A stretch of DNA of 64,000 bases from Talaromyces rugulosus (taxonomy: Eukaryota; Ascomycota; Eurotiomycetes; Eurotiales; Trichocomaceae). The translations under genes and the position numbers were made by a program. Of the stretch, positions 44,514-53,746 are shown piece by piece. Position 1 is the first letter of the stretch. Each line of letters opens with the position of its first letter. Below the pieces are notes generated by a model. The model did not search any database. It saw nothing but the letters and a program-made list of their open reading frames with translations, and had not been told where the DNA came from. The stretch is taken from positions 620,001 to 684,000 of the forward strand of contig NC_049565.1 of assembly GCF_013368755.1 (NCBI RefSeq), in the 5' to 3' direction.

Positions 44514-44893
44514 TGTTACGACATCATGGCACGTGACTATGCAAGAGACATAGCCAACATAGCCAGCTGTATGCGAATGGCTATACCGGCTATGTCAGCC
44601 AAGAAACATAGTCAATCGAGCCGAACATAGGAACATGGCTATGTTCGCTATGTTTGGAAATAACTATATAAAGACACTCATTTACCCTCATGTATTTAGT
44701 TTGATCGTGTTTAATTTTCATACCAATCGGATATATACTTTATCCAAGCTTATCAACAAGTTACTCTGATACTGTCATCTTGTTTACAAGATACAGCCCC
44801 AAACCCCTAGGTTACCTAAGTCTATTCATCTTATTCGGCAGAATACTACCAACGAGCACCCTTTCGGTAAAGAACGGTTGATACGTTTTGACA
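44514..44893 (+). mobile_element. Solo LTR (380 bp), uninterrupted copy
   Basis: It begins TGTTACGACATCATGG and ends CGGTTGATACGTTTTGACA, a TG...CA structure. It contains repeated (A)ACATAGC/GCTATGT hexamers in the presumed U3 part, a TATA box ACTATATAAAGACACTC near 44664, and a GATCGTG block. Both halves of a second, diverged copy flank the composite transposon at 53241-53409 and 60338-60485 (minus strand), so this copy shows the empty target site TTCATACCAATCGG (44720-44733). A clear 5-base target duplication is not visible around it. Confidence 0.78.
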
Positions 44894-45523
44894 CAAGGCT
44901 GGTAGGATAAAGCAGAGAAATTTATGGTAGAAGTGATAAAGACTTGTAAGATAAAGCTTAGAGCTGATTATCTTGATATACTGAGTAGTATAGCTAACCT
45001 TATGTTGATATATTGGAATTCAGGCTGATAAAATAAAGTAGAGAAGCTTAAAATGGATGTAATAAAAATTTATAAGATAAAGCTTAAAGCTAACTATCCT
45101 AACATGCTAAGCTGTATAGCTAATCTTGCATCGACATATAGGAATCAAGGCTGGTAGGACAAAGTAAAGAAGTTTAAGGTAGAAGTGATAGAGACTTACA
45201 AGACAAAGTTTAGAACTAACTATCCTGACATGTTAAGCAGTATAGCTAACCTTGCATCAATATATAGGAATTAAGGCTGGTAAGACAAGGTAAAGAAGCT
45301 CAGGATAAAGGTGATAAAGACTTGCAAGATAAAGCTTAAAGCTGACTATTCTGATATGCTAAGTAGTATGGCCATCCTTATGGCCACTTATCAGAATTAA
45401 GGCTGGTTAGACAAAGTAGAGAAACTCAGGGTAAGCATGATAGAGACTCACAAGACGAAGCTAGGAGCCGACCATCCTGACACACTAAATAGTATAGCTA
45501 ACCTTATATTAATATACTTTATA
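44894..45523 (+). pseudogene. RIP-damaged TPR array (kinesin light chain type), about five repeats
   Basis: In one frame the DNA encodes five 42-residue units of the form KVEKLxVxVIETYKTKLxA, DYPDMLSSIANLASIYRN, QGW, the NLR/kinesin-light-chain tetratricopeptide type. Stops occur only at the QG-WW hinge of each unit: TAG or TAA in place of Trp (TGG), and TAA in place of Gln (CAA). All fit CpA to TpA. The nucleotide repeat unit is 126 bases. In moulds such arrays are the sensor ends of NACHT or NB-ARC proteins; the catalytic part is not present. The preceding solo LTR ends exactly at the first codon (CAA) of the array. Confidence 0.85.
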
Positions 45524-45524
45524 A

Positions 45525-45735
45525 CTGCTTTATAGCACTCTCTTATCTTATATAGCTTACGGTATTAACTAGAACTATCTGCCGTCAGCATATATTTATT
45601 TTTATGTCAGCTATTTCACGATCTATTTGTACAATTGCTTTACAGCATTGTATGTTGCTTTATGGTCCCCCACTGTTTGCCGTCAGCATGCGTACCAAAT
45701 AACGTCATCTTAATGCACTAGGCGAGCAAAAATAT
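45525..45735 (+). repeat. Dispersed repeat copy (AATTGCTTTACAGC family)
   Basis: Shares with 39695-39985 the blocks GCCGTCAGCATATATTTATT, TTTATGTCAGCTATTTCA, ACAATTGCTTTACAGCA, GTTTGCCGTCAGCATGC and AATAACGTCATCTTAA. No coding content. Confidence 0.6.
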
Positions 45736-46556
45736 ATCGTAAATTCATACGTCGGTAATCGATTTCTACCACCTTATGCAGTTTAAGCTTTGAAGGTCTC
45801 GTTTTTGTGTGAGCCAAGGGGGGGCCTTTTAGGGGTCTGGGCCCCTAATTCGCCTGCCTCGAACTGGTGTGTCTTAAGACGATCTCTTTTTGTCTAGTAA
45901 TTACAATGAGAACTAGACGTGAGCGAATATCAACTTTAGCTTCTCCAGAAAATCAACGGTAAGTCGTAAGTCTCTTGTCCTTCTACTTCAGTCAGCTAAT
46001 ATGCTTTAGCTAGTTTAGTTTTCCTTTTTGTTGAACCATACAGCATGTCGACTGTCAGCCACTGTTAATACACGTCCTGATTGGAGTCGCATATTAAGTT
46101 TCTTTATCTGGACTAGCACCCTGGCTTTCATTGCAATTTAAAAATTGATCAAGATAAAGAGAAATAAACAATTCAACGAATTCAATTGTGCTAATGATAG
46201 GACCTGTGGTGTTCAAAAGCAGGTATTTGTGGCTCACCCTTTTCTTTGCTTTATGTATATTTAAATACTGAACCCAATCGCTCAGCTCATTATTTGAATA
46301 GCCACATGTAGATATTCCAATGATAGTATCTAAGATGGATTTATTACCTTACTGTTCTCGTGACGCTGATGCTGACGGTTACATTTCTGTGGTCATCGGG
46401 CTCTGTGGCCATTGAGTGCGGATATAAAAGCCTTGAAAAAATACCCTCATACGTCCAATATCCAGTGCGTTACTTTCTCTTTGCTTTAAGATACTAGACA
46501 TTCACTTTATTATTCACAATTCACTCCTTTCAAATTCAAATAACCAAGCATACACC
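45736..46556. other. Upstream region of the 46557 gene
   Basis: Non-coding. GATATAAAAGCC near 46421 is a good TATA box, about 135 bases before the start codon. Confidence 0.5.
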
Positions 46557-47264
46557 ATGTACTGCACAACGTTCCTTACATCTGCTTCTATCCTAGCCCT
46601 AGTCACAGCCTTACCCACTCCTAAGGCGGCTTCTGCAGCTATATCAGATTCCTACACCTACTACACCGGTGATGGCTCAGTTGCTGACGGCTGGCCTGAC
46701 GAGTCCATCTGGGGCTCCTGGTCCGACCTCTGGGCGGCCAATGCTGCTGTTATGCCGAATACCTGCGGATGGAATGGATGGGGCGCTGATGACTCATCTA
46801 CAGAGATTGCCGATATCCAAACTGCTATTGAGCAGGTGGCTAGCTCGACGGGAGTCGATGAGCGCTTCATTCTTGCGATCATGATGCAGGAGAGCAAAGG
46901 ATGCGTCCGCGTGCCCACCACCAACTACGGCGTCGTCAACCCGGGCCTCATGCAGTCCCACGATGGCAGTGGAACCTGTGCCGGTGTTAACCCATGCCCA
47001 CAGTCAGAGATCACCCAGATGATCACCGACGGTACCTCTGGAACATTGTCTGGCAATGGTCTGCAACAGCTCATTGCGCAGGCAGAGTCTACCCTCGGCG
47101 TCACCACTTCTCAAGCTTTCTATGCCGCTGCGCGTCTGTACAACAGTGGCTCTGCCGACTACTCGAACCTCGACGACGGTCTCGGCAGCACTCCCTGCTA
47201 TGCCTCGGACGTTGCCAATCGTCTGGCCGGCTGGGTTCTCGCAGCAAGCTCCTGCACGGCATAG
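46557..47264 (+). CDS. Secreted lysozyme-like (SLT/GH23-type) protein (235 aa)
   Basis: ATG 46557, stop TAG 47262-47264, no intron needed. Residues 1-18 (MYCTTFLTSASILALVTA) form a signal peptide, followed by a short propeptide-like LPTPKAASA. The central region has the lytic transglycosylase/goose-lysozyme-type motif: catalytic Glu in FILAIMMQESKGC and the NPGLMQSHDG loop, followed by helices including AFYAAARLYNSGSADYSNLD, the usual AARxYNSG element. Paired Cys in the mature part suggest disulphides. The protein would act outside the cell on peptidoglycan or chitin-like polymers; the substrate is inferred. Codon use is GC-richer than the surroundings, and the gene is intact amid relics. Confidence 0.8.
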   Translation: MYCTTFLTSASILALVTALPTPKAASAAISDSYTYYTGDGSVADGWPDESIWGSWSDLWAANAAVMPNTCGWNGWGADDSSTEIADIQTAIEQVASSTGVDERFILAIMMQESKGCVRVPTTNYGVVNPGLMQSHDGSGTCAGVNPCPQSEITQMITDGTSGTLSGNGLQQLIAQAESTLGVTTSQAFYAAARLYNSGSADYSNLDDGLGSTPCYASDVANRLAGWVLAASSCTA

Positions 47265-47435
47265 ACATGGGTTTGGATTAAATGCAGAAAACCAACATAG
47301 ACAAACTCTATAAGACTATACCAAACTCAATGGATGATTACTAGGAATACTTCTTGCGCTAGGTAAATACAGCGGTCAATTATGTTTCACCAGCAGTGTT
47401 CTGACTGTCAATTTGTCTATGCTCTGTTCTTTGTA

Positions 47436-47490
47436 CACTTGTTTGCAAAAACAGTGCACGCTTTTTACTCACTTCATTTGTTTCTCAACC
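47436..47490 (+). repeat. Terminal repeat, left, of a Tc1/mariner-type segment
   Basis: TA (47434-47435) is followed by CACTTGTTTGCAAAAACAGT, GCACGCTTTTTACTCACTTC, ATTTGTTTCTCAACCCC. The inverted partner is at 52830-52882, also with TA outside. It lies about 270 bases before the transposase relic, a normal spacing. Confidence 0.65.
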
Positions 47491-47703
47491 CCTGTAAGCA
47501 AGATTACGCTAGGCCATATTCGTGTTATTCCGGAGCCCCTGTCTCAGATTTCGTAATGAAGCGGTATTGCGTGTTTTCATGACTTAGCGCAGCAGATTAT
47601 GTGTATTTATAATACCAATAGTTACCTCACGTGAGCACACTTCCACCAGCTGGAGATCCTCCCAAATTTTCCTTCTTTAATTGACAACTATAGATAAAGA
47701 CAA

Positions 47704-48265
47704 ATGGCTCCAAGGCTGGCTACATCAACTCGAGAGTTTACACAAGATATGATTTTGAGTAATGAACTCACTATCTCCCAGATTGCTACTACTTCCCAGT
47801 GCTATCTAAGTACAATCAGAAGACATTGCTCCGACTTGCGCCTATTTGGTAGTGTGGCAGCGCCTCCAAATAACAATGGGCGCCCACGCCTTCTTAACCT
47901 AGTAATTATCAAGGCTCTCTGTGATAATCTCCTCAAAAAGCCTCAGTTATTTCTAGATAAGATGGCAATTTTCATATGGGATGAATTTCATGTATGAGTA
48001 AACATATGTAGTGTTATTAGTCATGCTCTTAAACTTGAGGGCTGGTCCAAAAAGACTTCTAAGCAAAAGGCTAGTCAATGGAATCCTGATCTATAGGACG
48101 CATATTTACACTTCTTATCTGATTTTCGATCATATCACCTGATATATATAGATAAATTGGGATGTGATAGAAGAACAGGTTTCTGAAGACTAGGATGGTC
48201 ACTGCTTGGCATAGCGCCATCTTAGGTGACTAAATTTTATTGAGATCAGCGTTACTGTCGAAAAC
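47704..48265 (+). mobile_element. Tc1/mariner transposase relic with RIP-like stops
   Basis: ATG 47704. The helix-turn-helix part reads FTQDMILSNELTISQIATTS, LRLFGSVAAPPNNNGRPRLL and LCDNLLKKPQLFLDKMAIFI, typical of fungal DDE elements with a pair of N-terminal HTHs. After a TGA at about 47996 the same frame continues SHALKLEGWSKKTSKQKASQ, LIYIDKLGCDRRTGF (first Asp of the DDE triad) and RLGWSLLGIAP. Four more stops are present (TAG, TGA). The C-terminal half with the second and third acidic residues is missing. It belongs to the same family as the fragment at 59650-60073 but has different terminal repeats. Confidence 0.82.
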
Positions 48266-49135
48266 CGATGCTTTACTAGCGTCTAGATCAGAGTAAACTC
48301 CTCACTGAACGTTGGTTTGGTGGTATTCTGATATCGAAAGGGCAGATGCTTAAGGCTTAAGAAGATAGCAATAGCTTAATTAATCTATGAGTAGTAGAAT
48401 ACTCAAGGTCAAGTGGTTAATTAAAGATAGTAAACTAAAGTCTAAGTACATGATAAATGGGTGTTCTTATATATCTATGGGTGAACATAGCGAGCATAGT
48501 GCATGCTATGTTGGGTCGTTCTTTCAAATATAGCGAATGCTATGTTTGCTATGTTGCGGTATAGTCCTATGTATGTAGTGGCTATGTTATCTATGGCTTA
48601 GGTCTATAGTGGTCCTAAGTCAGTTCTGTCTATAGGGCAGTAGTCATATGCTTGACTAGGGTATGGGTTCTTTGTCTTGAGATAGTGCTCCTATACCTGT
48701 AATCTTAGGTTAGTCTCCTTGTGTTCTGGCTGAATCACGTGACCTGTGGTCCCGTGAATCCGTGATTATACTATCAAAAAAGTATAGTATAATAAGAATA
48801 ATAAGTATAAAGAAGAAAGAAGAAAATAAAGCTAAAGCTATACTCACTATAAGAATTCTTATATAATCTTATTAATATCTAATTAGGAATGTTCATTTGT
48901 ATTTAATTAGAAGTATTCATAGTTATTGCCAGTTAATCCTAATTAGGGTTCCCTGGTTAATAGCCCTATCCCGTGTCCGCTGCCTCCATCGGCTCTGAGT
49001 CCCGTGCCCAGGAGCGTGCCGTTACAATACATGCAGCACTTCTTCAGTTGTAGTGTAGAGATATGACCACAAAGTCAGCTGCGCAATACTCTGTTAGCTA
49101 CCCAAGTCCTGAAAAAAAGTATATAATCAAGTACT
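48266..49135. other. LTR-like remnant and AT-rich DNA
   Basis: Between about 48400 and 48720 the blocks ATGATAAATGGGTGTTCTTA, GAACATAGCGAGCATAG and GCTATGTTTGCTATGTTGC resemble, on the minus strand, the U3/TATA part of the LTR at 44514. It is probably a diverged LTR fragment. No gene seen. Confidence 0.45.
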
Positions 49136-49560
49136 TTACACACCTTCCGTAGGGTGTCCGTGAGGTGATATAGAGGATACTGTCACCACTGGTGGATTAT
49201 CACCAGGACTGAGATTCCAAATTTTTGCCTCATTTGGATCCCCACTTGGACATTTCGCTTTGAACTGGATGGTATAGGTTTGGCCATCAATATTTGCGTC
49301 ATATTGTACTTCCCCATCTGAACCGAATGATCCTGTGGCAGTCAGCAAAGAAATTCTTTTGGTGATTACGGGCTTATTTACCAAATTTGTCTTTAATTTG
49401 AAACCAGCCACTTGTAGAATGGCCCTCTATTCGCTGTGGTGGCCATCTTTCCCAATAACCGGAGTACACTGCCTCAGACTTCTGGATTAAAGGCACATTG
49501 AGCCTGTTGTGAATGCGAAACCAGGACGAATAATCAGGCATAGGGTTAAATTGAGTTGAG
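49136..49560 (-). pseudogene. Broken small beta-rich protein (unrecognised; aegerolysin-like at best)
   Basis: Two overlapping minus-strand frames make one protein-like text: YSSWFRIHNRLNVPLIQKSE, AVYSGYWERWPP and GHSTSGWFQIKD in the first, then TGSFGSDGEVQYDAN, GQTYTIQFKAKCPSGD in the second, ending at 49136. The switch lies near 49340-49400 and needs a frameshift. There is no start codon with a signal peptide. The pattern (aromatic strands, SGSEGxVxYxxxxG) recalls small fungal beta-sandwich proteins such as aegerolysins, but the resemblance is weak and I do not assign it. Confidence 0.4.
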
Positions 49561-51663
49561 TGTGTCGGAGTTCCAGCTGGACTTTGTGGATAGTGTGATA
49601 GTGTTGAATAAAAGTCAAAAATCTTTTAAGGATGAATAGGACCACTTGATTTCAAATATGGTATCGAGGGTCTATATGTATTTTATTTATAATTGCGCGT
49701 AAGGAAAGGAAGTGTGTCTTACCACGTACTTATACTGGTGTCTATGACGACACCTGCTAATAAATCCGACTATCTGTATGGCTACTTTAGCTGAAATCGG
49801 AAAGTTCTGACTTTGAATCTGTTGGAAGATCTAAGTGTGATATCACTAAGACAATTTGGGATTTTCCGAGTGCAGCTAAATGACGTATCACGACTATATT
49901 AGAATTAAATGACTGCAATTTGCACCGGATTTCCCAAGACCTCGCTGCCAGGGCCATGGAAGCGGTGACTAAATTAGTGTATCGGTGCAAGGACTTTGCT
50001 ATCTAAGCTCATTTCAGGAATTTGCTAATCATTTTAGGAGTTGGGTAATGGTTGATTCTATCACCATCCATGACCGTTTCGCCAGTCTAGAGCGGAATGT
50101 GGAGAACCTGCGTGTGACATAGATTATGCTTTCATACAAACGCCGAATAAATTCATTCCGTAAGCAGCCTTATGATCATTGTATCTAGAATTGTAATGTA
50201 GTTAACTCCCTACATATTACTGACTCATTACTTTTTCGACCGTGGTTTAGTTAATTAGTGGACCCCTGGACCCCTGGACTGATCCGTCCCACAGCAAGCT
50301 GATTCATACTCTACAGTATGTCATCTTAGGTGGAGAAATCTGGGAAAGTGCTATCATATTCACTAGTATTTAAATAATATATTTCTAAAGTTCTACTTAT
50401 AAGTTTTTATTTGTCTAGGCTGCCTTTAATACAAATAGATACAAACTAGAGATGGTAATTTAACTCTTATAGGGGGTATTAGTAAATATTAGATTATAAA
50501 AGCTAGTAGAAATCTATTAATTTTATTATAGGTGGCTACTAGATTAAAATATAGAGTAATATTCTCTTAGATGCTTTAGAAGGGGGAAATCGCCTTCGCA
50601 GCATAATGACGGGCTGGAATGTTTCTCTTTTCCTGGTGGTATCGTCCAGAATCTTCGTCTTTCATCATTTAGATGTCTAATAGATACCGCAATACTCAGA
50701 CTTGCATAATTGATGTTACCATAATGGGATAGGTCAATACACACAGGGAAAGGTAGTATCAACGAAAAGAATTCTGCAAACAGGAGATACAATACGTAGC
50801 ATTTACCCTTACGCATGCAGAAAAAAATCAACCAACGTATATTTGCTTGGGAAGGAAATTTCTGGTGCGACTGTATAGTTGTAATGCTTCCGGTTTCATT
50901 ATCTACTGGATGCAACCACGTGAATTCCCCACATGTCTAGTATATGGGATGAAAACATCGATAATCTTTCAATTTGTGGAGTAGAATCCTTCTATCCAAA
51001 GTATTCCTAATGAAAACACCAGTCAGGCCCAGGCAATCCTGTGAAAGACTTTGGGAAGTAGACGATTGTGTTATACTCTAGAACTTGACTCATAATTGAC
51101 TTTTTTTATCACGAACACTAGATGTAATATATTATAAAGAGCAGGCCCTCTACAGTTTTCTTTCTAACCAAATTGACGAGTTCTGTATGACCTATTCAAC
51201 TTTACAAAGTAGAGGTAACCCCGCTCTGATTCCGCCGCTTCCCGTTCCGTTCCCGTCCCTCCTGTCAAAACTACCCCTCCACTTTCATGACGTTACCTAC
51301 AGTGTACTTCATCCCGACTTGGCGAGTACTCACTCGATCTCAAGGGTAATACACCTTGAGAGTCATTGTCGTCATAATAAGATGGATTGTTTTATGATGT
51401 CTTCAATAACTTCTAATCTTTATTCTTACACGTTTTACAACACTATAGATGAATCTAGACCAAGAGTGACGTCAATATAATATTAATATACTGTTGGAGT
51501 ACTGAAAAGAGTTATTTTCCCTAAGGATTATACAAAGATTAACAGTAATATTTAACGATGATAAACGCCCTTCAATTATAACCATATTTTCATGGAATAC
51601 AGAGGCCAGAATCGTTAATTTATATCAATCTTTCTCTATTGTGACCAAATTACTGGCATTACG
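49561..51663. other. AT-rich stretch without recognisable genes
   Basis: A minus-strand frame at 50544-50912 has no ATG start and no motif. The rest is repeat-like and AT-rich. I see nothing to support. Confidence 0.45.
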
Positions 51664-52426
51664 ATGCTATCACTTTCTCTATGTTATCTGTTGAAGGCCT
51701 CCCTAGCCTTCCTCACTATGGCTAAGTTTGTCTATCCAATCCCTCACCACACTATATTGGATAATATTAAGACTGACTCCTACTGGGGCATTCAATGATC
51801 AATCTGTTGTTGGTCGGGAGCCTAAATATGGTGCACATTTTACTGAAAGCACTGGGCTCACTTACGGTGGCTGCTACAGATTAGGTCTTGACCTGTCCAA
51901 AGACCGTCCAAGCTGGCTAGGGACGAACAACGATAAATCGTCCAACTATAAGTTCGGGCTTTATGCAGAGGCCAAGACATTGCGATTGTGCAACCAGACA
52001 GACAACTGCTTCAATGAAAGAGGTCGTCCAGGAGAGCAAATACAGGAAGGTGAACAATTCTACCTTCAGGATCTACGTGGCAGCCAAAGTTCAATTTCTG
52101 GTAGTTATATCCACCATGATAACAAAAACAAGTTTCATGCGGCTAGTCATGCGCCTAAGGGTCCGAATTATGCTCAATTCCGGGCGTATCCAGAGGATTG
52201 CCCTCAGGCGAGTGCCTGGGCAACATGTCGTATCACCCTCGAAGTCAACCACCCGAACAAGACTCATGACGAGGCATTCAGCGGGCTCGCCCTCGATGAA
52301 CGTTTACATTTGATGAGTACCGATATCGGCAATGCTCTAACTGTTATCTTTTACCCTGTGAAGTGTCCCCAGTTAAAGCATAGGGGACGACGGCTGGGAG
52401 TATCTACGGATTTGGAGAGTTCTTAG
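51664..52426 (+). CDS. Predicted secreted protein, two exons (238 aa)
   Basis: ATG 51664 opens MLSLSLCYLLKASLAFLTMA, a signal-peptide-like start. A 46-base intron (51726-51771, GTTTGT...TTAAG) joins it in frame to LTPTGAFNDQSVVGREPKYG and the main exon up to TAG 52424-52426. The body is polar with several Cys (YGGCYRLG, LRLCNQTDNCFNERG, YPEDCPQASAWATCRITLEV, VKCPQ), consistent with a disulphide-bonded secreted protein. No family recognised. The donor GTTTGT is not ideal, so the start could differ. It lies inside the inverted-repeat-bounded segment 47436-52882 and looks undamaged. Confidence 0.6.
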
Positions 52427-52829
52427 CGCCATTTTGGCAGGAGGATTAAAGGCGACTTAGGCCTGGGGTTGTAAGGCGGAATGGTAAATGGAACGTATGA
52501 ATAGCTTCATGTAATATTAATATATGACTTTACTTCCCAGTGTTGGCACTAGCAAGTTGCGTCCTGCACAACTCTAAATTAGAGGCTTTATTACCAACAT
52601 AAGATGGCAAGGCAGGAATACGAAGGCAACCAGGATGTTGTTGACAGATTGCCAGATCTGCCACCGCCCCTGGTTTGCATGGAAGGTTCCAGCAAACAAA
52701 CCATGGACTGTCCTCTCGTTGTATTGGAGTTTCAAGTGACGTCATGTTTTTCTATGGTAAATTACAGTACCGTGAAAGTTTTGGAATATTATTATTCCGA
52801 GACTTTCCCAGATATGGGTTAGGGTGAAA
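52427..52829. other. No recognisable gene
   Basis: Short frames on both strands overlap each other; no motif seen. Confidence 0.45.
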
Positions 52830-52882
52830 CATGTTTAACAAATGAACTGAGTAAAAGCGTGCACTGTTTTTGCAAATAGCTG
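52830..52882 (-). repeat. Terminal repeat, right, of the 47436-52882 segment
   Basis: On the minus strand, TA (52883-52884) then CAGCTATTTGCAAAAACAGT, GCACGCTTTTACTCAGTTCA, TTTGTT. It matches the end at 47436 over about 45 bases in inverted orientation. Confidence 0.65.
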
Positions 52883-53240
52883 TATATATTTTGTGGAGGA
52901 AAATTCTTCCTATGGACATATACCAGTTGATTAAAGTGAAACTGTTCTCTATCCCTGTCCCTATATATATGGCCTATCTTCAATGCAAAATAAACCGCTC
53001 AAGGTCTTCCTCGTACCCAGAGAAGTCCATAAGCTTATAAGCAACATCTAGAAGGCTTTGCTACTTCCTAATTACTAATTAGGTTATGGGGGTTAATGCC
53101 ACGTCACCGATAGAGACTGCTTTGCGATATATTATACGTAGTTATATAATATTATTATTAGATAGAATCTTAGATTATACCTATAAAGAAGAAAATACCT
53201 ATACTTATATTTCTATATAGAATAACTTATTAAATAGAAT
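52883..53240. other. AT-rich spacer
   Basis: No gene or recognisable repeat seen. Confidence 0.45.
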
Positions 53241-53409
53241 TGTCAAAACGTATCAACCGTTCTTTTCCGGAATGGTGTTCGTTGGTTGTATTCTGTCGAA
53301 TGAGGTGTTAAGACGTAGGTAACTAGGGTTTGGGACTGTATCTTGTAAACAAGATGACAGTATAAGAGTAACTTGTTGATAAGATTGATAAAGTATATCC
53401 AATTTGGTA
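53241..53409 (-). mobile_element. LTR 3' half interrupted by the composite element
   Basis: Reading down from 53409 on the minus strand: TACCAAATTGGATATACTTT, then TATCAACAAGTTACTC, ACTGTCATCTTGTTTACAAG and the end CGGTTGATACGTTTTGACA. This is the second half of the LTR seen whole at 44514-44893. The break is exactly at the TA of TTCATACCAA. Confidence 0.88.
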
Positions 53410-53490
53410 CAGGGTTTCCGGAAACTGGTGTCACCACAAAATACTCTTTCTTTGTTTCTGGAGCCCTAATGCAAAAATGAACTAAACCGC
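53410..53490 (+). repeat. Left terminal inverted repeat of the composite element
   Basis: CAGGGTTTCCGGAAACTGGT, GTCACCACAAAATACTCTTT, CTTTGTTTCTGGAGCCCTAA, TGCAAAAATGAACTAAACC. The first 14 or so bases contain a near-perfect palindrome (GTTTCCGGAAAC). Confidence 0.9.
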
Positions 53491-53746
53491 ATCTGGTTTT
53501 TGGACGGAATAATAATCTTCCGTGTAAATTTCAGTATTGTACTTACAAGTAATACCTCCTCATTACATAGATGTGTGGGGGAATGAAAACGAGTGACAAA
53601 CATGCCCCACAACAGAAACAAGAAGCTGCTCGACAATTCATATAAATCATAGAGAAATTGTATATAATACTCAGCCATCCCAGGCTCTACTATTAAAAAG
53701 AGATTAGTAAATAATAGAGAGTAGTTAAGTACAAAGAATATTCAAT

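Noticed and set aside
44331..44630. Plus-strand 99-codon frame starting MDDNCIKLL
   Set aside because: Its second half is LTR sequence (from 44514) and the first half shows no motif; a chance frame is more likely.
49136..49560. Calling this an aegerolysin-type toxin
   Set aside because: The resemblance is limited to general beta-strand pattern and a short Gly/Ser motif, and the frame is broken; left as unrecognised.
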